A stretch of DNA of 64,000 nt from Bauldia sp. (lineage in GTDB: Bacteria > Pseudomonadota > Alphaproteobacteria > Rhizobiales > Kaistiaceae): positions 1,984,001 through 2,048,000 of the forward strand of contig JBBCGQ010000001.1 in the NCBI GenBank assembly GCA_037200845.1. The letters run 5' to 3'. A program made the position numbers and the translations under genes. The notes under the pieces are model-generated. The model worked only from the letters and a program-made list of their open reading frames with translations, was not told the DNA's origin and did no database searches. Positions 49,388 to 62,171 of the stretch are shown one piece after another (position 1 is the stretch's first letter; every line of letters starts with the position of its first letter).

Positions 49388-49800
49388 GCCTGCTCCAGCT
49401 CGATGAGGGTGCCGAGGAAGTCTTTCGGGTGGACGAAGATCACCGGCTTGCCGTGCGCCCCGATCTTCGGCTCCGCGTCGCCAAGGATGCGGGCGCCGCG
49501 CGCGGCCAGATCGCGGGCGGCGGCACGCACGTCGCTCACCTCGTAGCAGATGTGATGAATGCCGCCGAACGGGTTGCGCTCGAGGAAGCCGCGGATCGGC
49601 GAAGCATCGCCGAGCGGCGTGATCAGCTCGACCTTGGTGTTGGGTAGCTCGATGAACACAGTGGTGACGCCATGCTCCGGCTGCGCCACCGGCTCGGACA
49701 CCTGCGCGCCCAGCATGTCGCGGTAGAGCGCCGACCCGGCAACGATGTCGGGCACCGCGATGGCGACGTGGTTGAGGCGGCCGATCATGCCACCGCTCAT
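49384..49800 (-). CDS. mce: Methylmalonyl-CoA epimerase
   Basis: The 138-residue VOC-fold enzyme interconverts (R)- and (S)-methylmalonyl-CoA. Metal-binding positions are in GRLNHVAIAVPD (His), EPVAQPEHGVTTVFIELPNT, GGIHHICYEVSDV (His) and GTLIELEQ (Glu). The ATG at 49798-49800 overlaps the rnj stop as ATGA; another ATG four codons later is possible. It overlaps the DUF1467 gene by 4 nt. No other gene of propionate metabolism is in the window. Confidence 0.9.
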   Translation of the reverse strand: MSGGMIGRLNHVAIAVPDIVAGSALYRDMLGAQVSEPVAQPEHGVTTVFIELPNTKVELITPLGDASPIRGFLERNPFGGIHHICYEVSDVRAAARDLAARGARILGDAEPKIGAHGKPVIFVHPKDFLGTLIELEQA

Positions 49801-51470
49801 ACGACCGCGACGAACACCGTGCAAATGGGCTTCTTGCCCCAGGCCTCGGCCACCGCCGACCGCACGGCGCGGCGTACCGCCTCGGCGAGCACGTCCTGGT
49901 CGCGCTTCTGCGGGCGCGGGATCGACTCCAGCGTGCCGAGGATCGCGTTCATCACGGTATCCTCAAGGGGCTGGCCCTCGGCATCTTTCAGCGGGAGTCC
50001 GGTGAGCGCGATGTCCGGATCGGCCGCCTGCTCACCCTTGCGGTTGACCACCAGCGACACCGCGACGTGGCCGGCGAACGACAGCTTGCGCCGCTCGGCG
50101 ACGCCAACGCCCTCGAGACTGCCGATCAGGTTGCCGTCCTTGTAAAGGCGGCCGACCTCGATGGTGTCGACTTCCTTGACCGGCTCGGGCGACAGCCGCG
50201 TCACCACGCCGTCCTTGATCGTGATCACGGTCGGCACGCCGAGGTCGCGCGCCAGCTCCGCATGCGCCGCCATGTGCATCGGCTCGCCGTGCACCGGCAC
50301 CGCGATCTGCGGCTTGGTCCACGCGTACATCTCGGTCAGCTCGCCGCGCCGCGGATGGCCGGAGACATGCACCAGGCGGTCACGGTCGGTCATGACGCGC
50401 ACGCCGCGCGCCGTCAGGGCATTGATGATGCGATTGATCTCGAGTTCGTTGCCGGGAATGGCGCGCGCCGAGAAAACGACGAGATCGCCCGGCACCAGCT
50501 CGATGCGCGGATGATCGTCGATGGCGACCCGCGCCATCGAGGCGCGCGTTTCGCCCTGGCTGCCGGTGAGGATGAGGACGACCTTGTCGCGCGGCAGGTG
50601 CGCGAAGCTGTCCTCGTCGAGGAAGGGCGGCAGGCCGTCGAGCATGTGCAACTCGTCGGCGACCTCGATGACGCGGCGAAGCGCCCGGCCGCTGATCACG
50701 ACGTTGCGCCGCGCCGCCTGCGCCGCCAGCGCGATCGAGCGGATGCGGCCGACGTTGGAGGCAAAGGTGGTGAACGCCACCCTGCCCTTTGCGTGCTTGA
50801 CGATATCGGCAAGTTCGCGCGCCACCTCGGTCTCGCTCGGGCTGCGCCCCTCGCGCATGGCGTTGGTCGAGTCGCAGACCAGCGCCAGCACGCCCTCCTC
50901 GCCGATCGCCTTCAGCCGCGCCGCGTCGGTCGGCAGGCCGACGGTCGGCGTGTCGTCGAGCTTCCAGTCGCCGGTGTGGAGGATGGTGCCGAGCGGCGTG
51001 CGGATCGCCAGCGCGTGCGACTCCGGGATCGAATGGGCGACGTTGATGTACTCGACGTCGAACAGGCCGACCTTGATGCGCTCGCCGGGCTTGACGATGG
51101 TGACCGGCACGGCCTGCGCCCCGGGCTCCGACAGAACCTTGGCGGCCAGCAGGTTGGCGGTGAACGCCGTGGCATAGACCGGCACGCGGAGCCGCGGCCA
51201 CAGGTCGATCAGCGCGCCGAAATGATCCTCGTGCGCATGCGTGATGACGATGCCGGCGAGATTGGTGCGCTCCTCTTCCAGATACGCGATGTCCGGGAAG
51301 ACGAGATCGACGCCGGGCAGGTCGGCATGCGCGAAGGCGACGCCGAAGTCGATCGCCAGCCACTGGCGATCATGCTTGCGGCCGACGCCATACAGCATCA
51401 GGTTCATGCCGATCTCGCCGACGCCGCCGAGCGGCAGCATGACCAGTTCGTTCTTGTCGCCCTTGGCCAT
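49797..51470 (-). CDS. rnj: Ribonuclease J
   Basis: The 557-residue metallo-beta-lactamase/beta-CASP nuclease processes rRNA and mRNA from the 5' end and also internally. The zinc site is ITHAHEDHFGALIDLW near residue 80, followed by HTGDWKLDDTP. Beta-CASP elements are FTTFASNVGRIRSIALAA and VLILTGSQGETRASMARVAI, then HVSGHPRRGEL and VHGEPMHM. The ATG at 51468-51470 shares one base with the birA stop (TGATG). It lies between birA and mce, the usual alphaproteobacterial order. Confidence 0.94.
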   Translation of the reverse strand: MAKGDKNELVMLPLGGVGEIGMNLMLYGVGRKHDRQWLAIDFGVAFAHADLPGVDLVFPDIAYLEEERTNLAGIVITHAHEDHFGALIDLWPRLRVPVYATAFTANLLAAKVLSEPGAQAVPVTIVKPGERIKVGLFDVEYINVAHSIPESHALAIRTPLGTILHTGDWKLDDTPTVGLPTDAARLKAIGEEGVLALVCDSTNAMREGRSPSETEVARELADIVKHAKGRVAFTTFASNVGRIRSIALAAQAARRNVVISGRALRRVIEVADELHMLDGLPPFLDEDSFAHLPRDKVVLILTGSQGETRASMARVAIDDHPRIELVPGDLVVFSARAIPGNELEINRIINALTARGVRVMTDRDRLVHVSGHPRRGELTEMYAWTKPQIAVPVHGEPMHMAAHAELARDLGVPTVITIKDGVVTRLSPEPVKEVDTIEVGRLYKDGNLIGSLEGVGVAERRKLSFAGHVAVSLVVNRKGEQAADPDIALTGLPLKDAEGQPLEDTVMNAILGTLESIPRPQKRDQDVLAEAVRRAVRSAVAEAWGKKPICTVFVAVV

Positions 51471-52231
51471 CACATCGCCGCCGCGAAGAAGACGTCGCCG
51501 GCGCTGATCGTCTCGCGCCTGCCGTCGGCGCGGAGCAGGATCAGGCGTCCGGCATCGTCGAGGTCGGCGAAGCGCCCGTCAACGGTGCGGTCCGCAAGAT
51601 TGACGCGGATCGCCTCGCCGAGGCCGCCGGATCGCGCCAGCCAGGCGGAGCGGGTCTGCGCGAAGCCGGCGCCGCGATCCCAGCGGGCGAGTTCGGACGC
51701 CATACGAACAGCAAGCGCCGCGAACAGCGCGTCCGCCTCGACCGCGATACCGCGCGCGGCGAAGTCTGTCGCGGGATAGGCGCCGGTGATCTCGGGATGA
51801 GCGACGCAATTGACGCCGATGCCGACTACAACCGCAAAGCCGGTCGCCAGCTTCTCGCCCTCGATCAGAATCCCGGACACCTTCTCGCGATCGAGCAGCA
51901 GATCGTTCGGCCATTTCAGCGCCAGGCGATCGGCAAGCGCGGGGCCGGCAACGTCGATCACCGCCTGATGCAGCGCAACGCCCGCGACGAAGGACACCGT
52001 GGCGGCAACTGCCGCCGGCGCCGGATCGATCAGCAGCAGCGACGCGGCAAGATTTCCACGATCGGTAGACCAGGAGCGGCCGCGGCGGCCGCGTCCCGCG
52101 CTCTGTTCGCCAGCCGTGATCCAGAGATTGCCCGCGTCCCCTGCCCGCGCCTTCGCGAAGGCTTCGGCGCTGGTCGAGGGCAGCGTGTCGTGCGCCTCGT
52201 GGCGGAAGCCGGCTGGGAGGGCCAGCGCCAT
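51470..52231 (-). CDS. birA: Biotin--[acetyl-CoA-carboxylase] ligase
   Basis: The 253-residue enzyme attaches biotin to carboxylases. It has the ligase core only (HDTLPSTSAEAFAKARAG, the biotin loop GEQSAGRGRRGRSWST, GVALHQAVIDVAG, LKWPNDLLLDREKVSGIL, VVGIGVNCVAHPE) and a small C-terminal domain. The N-terminal DNA-binding domain of E. coli BirA is absent, so it is not a repressor. The ATG at 52229-52231 lies 8 bp after nuoN. This places it downstream of the complex I operon, a common arrangement in this group. Confidence 0.93.
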   Translation of the reverse strand: MALALPAGFRHEAHDTLPSTSAEAFAKARAGDAGNLWITAGEQSAGRGRRGRSWSTDRGNLAASLLLIDPAPAAVAATVSFVAGVALHQAVIDVAGPALADRLALKWPNDLLLDREKVSGILIEGEKLATGFAVVVGIGVNCVAHPEITGAYPATDFAARGIAVEADALFAALAVRMASELARWDRGAGFAQTRSAWLARSGGLGEAIRVNLADRTVDGRFADLDDAGRLILLRADGRRETISAGDVFFAAAM

Positions 52232-52239
52232 CGCGGCGC

Positions 52240-53670
52240 TCAGAAGAATGTCTTCGCGGCGACTTCGGCGATGCCGCCGACCGGGCCGGCGATGAAGACA
52301 AAGAACAGGGTGAACGCCCCGCTGATCGCCAGCACGACGCGGAGCTCCACCGCCATCGGCACGAACTTCTCTACCGGCTCGTCGAAATACATGATCTTCA
52401 CGATGCGCAGATAGTAGTAGGCGCCGACGACGCTGGCGAGCACGCCGATGACGGCGAGCGGATAGAGGCCGGCCTGCACCGCCGCGAGGAAGACGTAAAA
52501 CTTGGCGAAGAAGCCGCCGAGCGGCGGGATGCCGGCGAGGGAAAAAAGCAGGAGTCCCAGCATGAACGCCAGCACCGGATTGGTGCGCGACAGGCCGGCC
52601 AACTCGCCGATGTCCTCGACCATGCCTGTCGGCCGCCGCATTGCCAGGATCACCGCGAAGGCGCCGAGCGTCATCGCGAGATAGACGACGAGGTAGATCA
52701 CGACGCCCTGCACGCCCGCCTGGTTGCCGGCGGCCAGCCCGACCAGCGCGTAGCCCATGTGGCCGATGGACGAGTAAGCCATCAGTCGCTTGATGTTGCG
52801 CTGGCCGATCGCGGCGAACGATCCGAGCACCATCGAGGCGATGGCGATGAACGAAATGATCTGCGACCAGTCGTGCGTGATGCCGGCGAACGGCGTGACC
52901 AGTGCGCGCACGAACAGCGCCATCGCGGCGACTTTCGGCGCCGCCGCGAGGAACGCCGTGACCGGCGTCGGCGCGCCCTCGTAGACGTCGGGCGTCCACA
53001 TGTGGAACGGCACGGCGGAGACCTTGAAGGCGAGGCCGGCGATCAGGAACACCAGCCCGAAGACGAGACCGAGGGAGGCATGATCGCCGACCGCCGCGGC
53101 GATGCCGGCGAAGGTCGTCTGGCCGGTGAAGCCGTAGATCAGCGACGCGCCGTAGAGCAACATGCCCGACGACAACGCGCCGAGGACGAAATATTTGAGG
53201 CCCGCCTCGGTCGACTTGAGCGAGTCGCGGTTGATCGCGGCGACGACGTAGAGCGCCAGCGACTGCAGCTCCAGGCCGAGATAGAGCCCGATCAGGTCGT
53301 TGGCCGACACCATCATCAGCATGCCGAGCGTCGCGATGACGATGAGCACCGGATACTCGAAGCGGTCCAGCTTCTCGCGCCGCATGAAGTTGATCGACAT
53401 GACGATGGCGACGCCGGAGCCGATCAGCACCAGCAGCTTGATCAGGCGCGAGAACGGATCGATGACGAAGGCGCCGTTGAAGTAGATGCCACCGTTCTGG
53501 AGGATCAGGACGACGGCGGCCGCCAGCACGATCAGCGCCACCGCGAGATAGTTCACCACCGCCGACGCCCGCTCGCCGCCGAACACGCCGATCATCAGCA
53601 GGACAAGCGCGCCGACGCCGAGCACCAGCTCGGGCAGGACGGGGATGAAGGAGAAGTCGACTTCGGTCAT
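52240..53670 (-). CDS. nuoN: NADH-quinone oxidoreductase subunit N
   Basis: The 476-residue antiporter-like proton-pumping subunit has about fourteen helices. Family motifs are [40 protein letters not shown], the lysine-bearing [20 protein letters not shown] and [20 protein letters not shown], then [20 protein letters not shown]. It ends the nuo gene set and is followed by birA. Confidence 0.96.
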   Translation of the reverse strand: MTEVDFSFIPVLPELVLGVGALVLLMIGVFGGERASAVVNYLAVALIVLAAAVVLILQNGGIYFNGAFVIDPFSRLIKLLVLIGSGVAIVMSINFMRREKLDRFEYPVLIVIATLGMLMMVSANDLIGLYLGLELQSLALYVVAAINRDSLKSTEAGLKYFVLGALSSGMLLYGASLIYGFTGQTTFAGIAAAVGDHASLGLVFGLVFLIAGLAFKVSAVPFHMWTPDVYEGAPTPVTAFLAAAPKVAAMALFVRALVTPFAGITHDWSQIISFIAIASMVLGSFAAIGQRNIKRLMAYSSIGHMGYALVGLAAGNQAGVQGVVIYLVVYLAMTLGAFAVILAMRRPTGMVEDIGELAGLSRTNPVLAFMLGLLLFSLAGIPPLGGFFAKFYVFLAAVQAGLYPLAVIGVLASVVGAYYYLRIVKIMYFDEPVEKFVPMAVELRVVLAISGAFTLFFVFIAGPVGGIAEVAAKTFF

Positions 53671-53679
53671 CCCTGCTTC

Positions 53680-55188
53680 CTATGGCACTGCCGCAGCGAG
53701 CTTGCCGGCGCCGGCAAGCGCAGCCTGGTAGTTGCTGACCAGTTGGTCGACGGCGGCGGCGGTCACATTCATGATCGGCGCCGGATAGAAGCCGAAGAAG
53801 ATCGCCAGCACGACGAGCGGCGCCAGGATCGCAATCTCGCGCGGCGATACATCGAGGATCGCCTGCAGGCTCGGCTTCTCAAGTGCGCCGTAGATGATCC
53901 GGCGATAAAGCCACAGCGCGTAGGCGGCCGAGAGAATGACACCGGTGGTGGCGAAGAACGTCACCCACGTGTTCACCCGGAACGTGCCGATGAGCGACAG
54001 GAACTCGCCGACAAAGCCGCTCGTCCCCGGCAGGCCGGTGTTGGCGAGCGTGAATACGAGGAAGATCGCGGCATAGATCGGCATGCGGTTGACCAGCCCG
54101 CCGTACGCCTTGATCTCGCGCGTGTGCAGGCGGTCGTAGACCACCCCGACGCAGAGGAAGAGCGCGCCGGAGACGATGCCGTGCGACAGCATCTGGAAGA
54201 TGCCGCCCTGCACGCCCTGCGCGTTCATCGCGAACAGGCCCATGGTCACGAAGCCCATGTGGGCGACCGACGAATAGGCGATCAGCTTCTTCATGTCCTC
54301 CTGCATCAGCGCAACCAGCGAGGTGTAGACGATCGCCACGACCGACAGGGTGAAGACGAACGGCGCCATCTCGGCCGAGGCGAGCGGGAACATCGGCAGC
54401 GAGAAGCGCAGGAAGCCGTAGCCGCCCATCTTGAGCAGGATCGCCGCCAGCACGACCGATCCGGCGGTCGGCGCCTCGACGTGCGCGTCGGGCAGCCAGG
54501 TGTGCACCGGCCACATCGGCATCTTCACCGCCAGCGAGGCGAAGAACGCCAGCCATAGCCAGATCTGCATCTCGGGCGGGAACGGATGCGTCAGCAGCGT
54601 CGGGATGTCGGTGGTGCCGGACTGGTAGTACATCGCGAGGATCGCGATCAGCATCAGTACCGAGCCGGCGAGCGTGTAGAGGAAGAACTTGAAGCTGGCG
54701 TAGACGCGCCGCGGCCCGCCCCAGATGCCGATGATCAGGAACATAGGGATGAGGCCGCCCTCGAAAAAAACGTAGAACAGCACGATGTCGAGCGCGCAGA
54801 ACACGCCTATCATCAGCGTCTCGAGCAGCAGGAAGGCGACCATGTACGCTTTGAAATTCTTGGTCACCGACAGCTTCGACGCGACGATGCAGATCGGCAT
54901 GAGGAATGTCGTCAGGATGACGAACAGCATCGAGATGCCATCGACGCCCATCTTGTAAGTGATGGCGCCGCCGAGCCACGGCGCCTGCTCGACGAACTGG
55001 AAGCCGGGATCGGAGTTGTCGAACCAGATCCAGATCGCCAGCGAGATGACGAAGGTGACGATCGTCGTCCACAGCGAGATCCAGTAGATATTGCGCCGCG
55101 CCGCCGCGTCGTCGCCGCGGATGATCAGCACGAGCAGCGCGCCGACGCTCGGCAGGAAGGTGACGATGGAGAGGATCGGCCAGGTCAT
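53680..55188 (-). CDS. nuoM: NADH-quinone oxidoreductase subunit M
   Basis: The 502-residue antiporter-like subunit starts at ATG 55186-55188, two bases after nuoL. The conserved Glu in [20 protein letters not shown] and the Lys in [20 protein letters not shown] are present. [20 protein letters not shown] and [20 protein letters not shown] complete the pump core. It is separated from nuoN by 9 bp. Confidence 0.96.
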   Translation of the reverse strand: MTWPILSIVTFLPSVGALLVLIIRGDDAAARRNIYWISLWTTIVTFVISLAIWIWFDNSDPGFQFVEQAPWLGGAITYKMGVDGISMLFVILTTFLMPICIVASKLSVTKNFKAYMVAFLLLETLMIGVFCALDIVLFYVFFEGGLIPMFLIIGIWGGPRRVYASFKFFLYTLAGSVLMLIAILAMYYQSGTTDIPTLLTHPFPPEMQIWLWLAFFASLAVKMPMWPVHTWLPDAHVEAPTAGSVVLAAILLKMGGYGFLRFSLPMFPLASAEMAPFVFTLSVVAIVYTSLVALMQEDMKKLIAYSSVAHMGFVTMGLFAMNAQGVQGGIFQMLSHGIVSGALFLCVGVVYDRLHTREIKAYGGLVNRMPIYAAIFLVFTLANTGLPGTSGFVGEFLSLIGTFRVNTWVTFFATTGVILSAAYALWLYRRIIYGALEKPSLQAILDVSPREIAILAPLVVLAIFFGFYPAPIMNVTAAAVDQLVSNYQAALAGAGKLAAAVP

Positions 55189-55190
55189 CG

Positions 55191-57248
<2,058 letters not shown>

Positions 57249-57255
57249 GCGCCGG

Positions 57256-57564
57256 TCAGCCCCGCATGACGTTGATGTCTTCGACCGCGATCGAGCCGCG
57301 GTTGCGATAGAAGACGACGAGGATGGCGAGGCCGATCGAGGCTTCCGCCGCCGCGACCGTCAGCACGAACAGCGCGAACACCTGACCGACGAGGTCGCCG
57401 AGGAAGGCGGAGAACGCGACGAGGTTGATGTTGACCGCGAGCAGGATCAGCTCGACCGACATCAGGATGACGATGACGTTCTTGCGGTTGATGAAGATGC
57501 CGAAGATGCCGATCGTGAACAGGATCGCGGCGACGGTCAGGTAGTGCGACAGGCCGATGGTCAT
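57256..57564 (-). CDS. nuoK: NADH-quinone oxidoreductase subunit K
   Basis: The 102-residue three-helix subunit starts at ATG 57562-57564 with GGGGGAGGA upstream. The buried Glu residues are in [20 protein letters not shown] and [19 protein letters not shown]. The C-terminus is the usual short polar tail ([17 protein letters not shown]). Confidence 0.96.
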   Translation of the reverse strand: MTIGLSHYLTVAAILFTIGIFGIFINRKNVIVILMSVELILLAVNINLVAFSAFLGDLVGQVFALFVLTVAAAEASIGLAILVVFYRNRGSIAVEDINVMRG

Positions 57565-57596
57565 GCTTCCTCCCCCGCGACGGAGGCCGCTCCAGC

Positions 57597-57735
57597 GTCC
57601 CCTCTCCCCGCAGGGGAGAGGGCTAGGGTGAGGGGCAGCGCACACTCGGGATAGTCAAGAGTGCCCTCACCCTTTGCGCCTAATTCGCTGCGCTCATAAG
57701 GCGCAAAGCCCTCTCCCCTCCGGGGCGAGGGGACG
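57597..57735. repeat. Nested palindromic repeat between nuoJ and nuoK
   Basis: The 193-bp spacer between nuoJ and nuoK contains hairpin CCCCTCTCCCC/GGGGAGAGGG (57599-57621), the pair AGGGTGAGGG/CCCTCACCCT (57625-57634 and 57664-57673), CTTTGCGCC/GGCGCAAAG (57672-57708), and a third hairpin CCCTCTCCCCTCCGGGGCGA at 57709-57728. This resembles the CTCTCCCC-type intergenic palindromes scattered in rhizobial genomes. It could act as mRNA stabiliser or attenuator inside the operon. Confidence 0.7.
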
Positions 57736-57757
57736 AAACGGGGGGAAGCCAGTCGCA

Positions 57758-58369
57758 TCACGTGAGGCCCCTCCCCGTCTCGACCTTGCGCACTTCGATC
57801 ACCGGCGAGCGCGCGTTCTGCTCGGCGATATCCTGGCGCTTGACGTTCGGCTTATGGCGGAGCGTCAGCACGATGGCGCCGATCATCGCGACCAGCAGGA
57901 CGATGCCCGCCGTCTGGAAGAAAAAGACGTAGCGCGTGTAGAGGATCTCGCCGAGCGCCGCCGTGTTGGAGATGCCGCCGAGACCCGGGATCGGCACTAC
58001 CACGGTGGTGGCGACATCGGGTGCGAACACCCAGCCGCCGAGCACGACCAGCAGCTCGGCCAGGAGCACGATGCCGACCAGCGCGCCGACCGGAAGATAG
58101 TTGAGCACGCCCTGCCGGAGCTCGACGAAATCGACGTCGAGCATCATCACCACGAACAGGAACAGCACCGCGACCGCGCCGACGTAGACCACGACTAGGA
58201 TCATCGCCAGGAACTCGGCGCCGAGGATGACGAACAGCCCGGCCGCGTTGAAGAACGCGAGGATCAGGAACAGCACCGAGTGCACGGGGTTGCGCGCCCC
58301 GACGACCATGACGGCCGAACCGATGGCGACGGCGGAGAAGATGTAGAAGAAGAGCGCGGGAAGGATCAT
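57758..58369 (-). CDS. nuoJ: NADH-quinone oxidoreductase subunit J
   Basis: The 203-residue five-helix subunit starts at ATG 58367-58369 ([20 protein letters not shown]). The pi-bulge helix motif [20 protein letters not shown] is intact, and the C-terminal polar tail reads [20 protein letters not shown]. Extra open frame upstream of the ATG lies in repeat DNA and is not coding. Confidence 0.95.
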   Translation of the reverse strand: MILPALFFYIFSAVAIGSAVMVVGARNPVHSVLFLILAFFNAAGLFVILGAEFLAMILVVVYVGAVAVLFLFVVMMLDVDFVELRQGVLNYLPVGALVGIVLLAELLVVLGGWVFAPDVATTVVVPIPGLGGISNTAALGEILYTRYVFFFQTAGIVLLVAMIGAIVLTLRHKPNVKRQDIAEQNARSPVIEVRKVETGRGLT

Positions 58370-58387
58370 GCCTGTGCACCCCATCCA

Positions 58388-58505
58388 CCATGCTTCGCAT
58401 GGTCCCCGTCCCCCGCTACGCGGGGGAGGACCCACGCGGCAGCAAGCGCTGAGGACGCTCCCCTGTTTACCGGGGAGCTGGCGGCGAAGCCGACTGAGGG
58501 GGCCT
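58388..58505. repeat. Palindromic repeat between nuoI and nuoJ
   Basis: This spacer carries CCATGCTTCGCATGG (58388-58402), the hairpin CCCCCGCTACGCGGGGG, and CTCCCCTGTTTACCGGGGAG (58458-58477) followed by CTGGCGGCGAAGCCGACTGA. The last two match a common rhizobial intergenic palindrome type. It is distinct in sequence from the one between nuoJ and nuoK. Confidence 0.65.
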
Positions 58506-58520
58506 TGTCGTGGGACATGA

Positions 58521-59009
58521 TCATCTGTACGGCGCGTCCGCTTCGAGATTCTCGGCGATGGCGCGCTCCCAGCGGTCGCCGTTGGCGAGCAGCTTCTCCT
58601 TGTTGAAGTAGAGCTCCTCGCGCGTCTCGGTGGCGAACTCGAAGTTCGGTCCTTCGACGATGGCGTCGACCGGGCAGGCTTCCTGGCAGAAGCCGCAGTA
58701 AATGCACTTCACCATGTCGATGTCGTAGCGCGTCGTGCGCCGCGTGCCGTCGTTGCGGCGCGGGCCGGCTTCGATGGTGATGGCCTGCGCCGGGCAGATC
58801 GCCTCGCACAGCTTGCACGCAATGCAGCGCTCTTCGCCGTTCGGATAGCGGCGGAGCGCATGCTCGCCGCGGAAGCGCGGGCTGACGTGCCCCTTCTCGA
58901 ACGGATAGTTGATCGTCACCTTCCTGGCGAAGAAGTAGCGCATCGACAGGAAGAATGCCGAGACGAATTCGAGCAGGAAGAGCGAGCGGGCGGAGCGGTC
59001 GAGGCGCAT
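58521..59009 (-). CDS. nuoI: NADH-quinone oxidoreductase subunit I
   Basis: The 162-residue ferredoxin-type subunit carries clusters N6a and N6b. The two 4Fe-4S motifs are [20 protein letters not shown] and [20 protein letters not shown]. The N-terminus has the amphipathic helix region ([20 protein letters not shown]) and [20 protein letters not shown]. Its ATG is immediately next to the nuoH stop with no gap. All eight cysteines are present. Confidence 0.96.
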   Translation of the reverse strand: MRLDRSARSLFLLEFVSAFFLSMRYFFARKVTINYPFEKGHVSPRFRGEHALRRYPNGEERCIACKLCEAICPAQAITIEAGPRRNDGTRRTTRYDIDMVKCIYCGFCQEACPVDAIVEGPNFEFATETREELYFNKEKLLANGDRWERAIAENLEADAPYR

Positions 59010-60063
59010 CTATTTCACCACCGCCCAGCCGGTCGCCTGCAGGAAGCCGGCGACGAGAACCACCATGAACAGCGAGATCGGCAGGAACACCTTCCAGCCG
59101 AGTCGCATGAGCTGGTCGTACCGATAGCGCGGCACGAACGCCTTCACCATCGCGAACATGAAGAACACGAAGCAGACCTTGAGCACGAACCAAACGACGC
59201 CCGGGATCCACGTGAACGGCGCGATCGCCAGCGGCGGCAGCCAGCCGCCGAGGAACAGGATCGTGGTCAGCGCACACATCAGGACAACGGCGACGTATTC
59301 GCCGAGGAAGAACAGCAGGAACGCGTCGACGAATATCGACCCGCATAACCGGCGACGAGTTCGGACTCGGCCTCGACCAGGTCGAACGGCGGCCGGTTGG
59401 TCTCCGCCATCGCCGAGATGAAGAAGATGATGAACATCGGGAACAGCGCCAGCCAGTGCCAGTCGAGCAGGCTGTTGGGCAGGCCGAGGCGCGTGCCGAG
59501 GCCGTCCTCCTGCGCCACGACGATGTCGGACAGGTTGAGCGAGCCGACGCAGAGCAGCACCGTGATGATGACGAAGCCGATCGAGACTTCGTAGACACCA
59601 TCTGCGCCGCGGAGCGCAGCGAGGCGAGGAACGGATACTTCGAGTTCGACGCCCAGCCCGACATGATCATGCCGTAGACCGCTGAGCGAGGAGATGGCGA
59701 AGAGATAGAGGACGCCGACGTTGATGTTGGCGACCACCCAGCCGGCCGGAACGGGATCACCCGCCCACGCCGACAGCGCCAGCGTCGCGGTCACCAGCGG
59801 CGCCAGGATGAAGACGCCCTTGTTGGCGCCCGACGGGATGATCGGCTCCTTGAACACGAACTTGAGCAGGTCGGCGAACGACTGCAGCAGCCCCCACGGG
59901 CCGACGACGTTCGGCCCGCGGCGCATCTGCACCGGCCGCCCAGATCTTGCGGTCGGCATAGAGGATGTAGGCGACGAAGATGAGCAGCGTCACCAGAACC
60001 AGCAGGCTCTGGGCGACGATGATCACCCCCCGGCACCACGTATCCCTGCATGAAGCCGCCCAT
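59010..60063 (-). CDS. nuoH: NADH-quinone oxidoreductase subunit H (several frameshifts)
   Basis: The gene runs from ATG 60061-60063 ([12 protein letters not shown]) to TAG at 59010-59012, 1054 nt, net +1. Conserved blocks appear in alternating frames: [120 protein letters not shown]. Break points: extra C in 60026-60031, extra C at 59932-59933, extra C near 59679, missing base near 59593, missing base near 59324, and perhaps a compensated pair near 59745-59760. The corrected product is about 350 residues. The sequence is otherwise well conserved, so sequencing error is likely. Confidence 0.88.
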
Positions 60064-60066
60064 TGC

Positions 60067-62171
60067 CTACTCCGCCGCCCGTCGCCAGGCGACCGGCCGC
60101 CAGCGCCGAGCATTCCGCCATGACGACGGAAGCGCGCGCGATCGGGTTAGTCAGGTAGAAATCTTCGACGATGTTTGTTGCGAAAGGCCTCCGCCGTCGT
60201 CCTTGCCGCCACGCGCGGCCAGCGCACGAAGCTCGTCCGGCCCACACCGGCGCGATCTCATCGACATGAGCGAAGTGCGGGTGCTTGGCGTAAAGCCGCG
60301 CACGCAGCTCCGACAGGGAGTCGAACGGCAGCTTCTGGCCGAGCACATCCGACAGGGCGCGGAGGATCGCCCAGTCTTCGCGCGCATCGCCGCGGGAAGC
60401 CGGCACGGCGCGCCATCTGCACGCGGCCCTCGGTGTTGACGTAGGTGCCCGACTTCTCCGGTGTAGGGCGGCGCCCGGCAGGATGACGTCGGCGCGGTGG
60501 GCACCGTTGTCGCCGTGGCTGCCGACGTAGACGACGAAAGCATCGCCCAGCGCATTCCATGGCGATCTCGTCGGCGCCGAGCAGGAACAGCACGTCCAGT
60601 GCCTTGGTCGCCGAAGCCGCGACCATGCCGATGGTGTCGAGCGCGCCGTCGCGCGGCACCAGGCCGAGATCGAGCGCACCGACGCGCGCGGCGGCGGTGT
60701 GGAGAACCGCAAGGCCGTTCCAGCCCTCGTCGCGTCCCTCGCCGCCGGCGATCTTCGCCGCGAGCGACAGAATCTCCGGGCCGTCGGCGCGGGTCACGCG
60801 CCTTGCCCGACAATGACCAGCGGACGCTTCGCGGCGGCCAGCGTCTTGCCGAAGCCGATGGCGCCCGAGGCGACGTCCGCCAACGTCTGCGGGCCGGCGC
60901 CGAGATATTCGTACGGATACGTGAGATCGACGCGCTCGCCGATCAGCGCGATCTTGGCATCGCCCTGCCGCCACCCGCTTACGGATGCGCGCGTTCAGCA
61001 CCGCCGCCTCGTGGCGCGGATCGGAGCCGACGATCAGGATCGCGTCGGCGCGATCGATGCCGGCGATGCTGGGATTGAAGATGTAGCTGGCGCGGCCCGA
61101 GCGCCGGATCGTGCCGCTCGCCGGCGCCGCGCCCATCGACGTTCTTGACGCCCAGCGCAGCCATCAGCTCGCGGAGCGCGAACATTTCCTCGACCGTCGC
61201 GAGATCGCCGGCGATCGCGCCGATGCGCTCCGGCTTGGTGCCTTTGACCTTGCCGGCAATCGCGGCAAACGCGTCCGCCCACGACGCGGCTTCGAGCCGC
61301 CCCGTTGCGCCGCACGTACGGCCGGTCGAGACGCTGCGTCCCGCAAAACCGTCCCAGATGAAGCGCGACTTGTCGGAGATCCACTCCTCGTTCACCGCCT
61401 CGTTGAGGCGCGGCAGGATGCGCATCACCTCCCGGTCGCGGACATCGACACGGATCGCCGAGCCGACCGCGTCCATGACGTCGATCGATTCCGTCTTCAC
61501 CAGCTCCCACGGCCGCGCGTGGAACTCGTACGGCTTCGAGGTCAGCGCGCCGACCGGGCAAAGTCGATGACGTTGCCCTGCAGTTCGGACGACATCGCCC
61601 GCTCGAGGTAGGTCGTGATTTCCATGTCCTCGCCGCGGCCGGTCGCGCCGAGATCCTCGACGCCGGCGACTTCCCGCCGAGAAGCGGACGCAGCGCGTGC
61701 ACTGGATGCAGCGGTTCATCGACGTCTTGACCAGCGGCCCGATGTACTTGTCGGCGACGGCCCGCTTGTTTCCTTGTAGCGCGAACCATCGACGCCGTAG
61801 GCCATCGCCTGGTCCTGCAGATCGCACTCGCCGCCCTGGTCGCAGATCGGGCAGTCGAGCGGATGGTTGATGAGCAGGAACTCCATCACGCCTTCGCGCG
61901 CCTTCTTCACCATCGGCGACTTGGTGAACATCTCCGGCGGCTCGCCGTTCGGGCCCGGGCGCAGGTCGCGCACGCTCATCGCGCACGACGCCACCGGCTT
62001 CGGCGGCCCACCCTTCACCTCGATCAGGCACATGCGGCAATTGCCGGCGATCGACAGCCGCTCGTGGAAACAGAAACGCGGAATCTCCGCGCCCGCCGCC
62101 TCGCACGCCTGCAGCAGCGTGAACTCCGGCGGTACGTCGATTTCCTGGTTGTCGACCTTGATCTTGCTCAT
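60067..62171 (-). CDS. nuoG: NADH-quinone oxidoreductase subunit G (many frameshifts)
   Basis: The N-terminal frame ([20 protein letters not shown]) shows the 2Fe-2S and 4Fe-4S ligands: [30 protein letters not shown] and [12 protein letters not shown]. Afterwards the frame changes repeatedly while conserved text continues: [69 protein letters not shown] and [20 protein letters not shown]. Approximate breaks are 61770, 61675, 61561, 61340, 61308, 61133, 60975, 60798, 60556, 60470, 60463, 60408, 60190 and 60085. The TAG at 60067-60069 is the likely end, giving about 700 residues. At least ten indels in 2.1 kb with conserved protein suggest poor consensus, not a pseudogene. Confidence 0.85.

Noticed and set aside
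60067-62171. nuoG as a decayed pseudogene
   Set aside because: Amino-acid conservation is kept between indels, and the rest of the operon is intact; random decay would also add substitutions and stops within each block.
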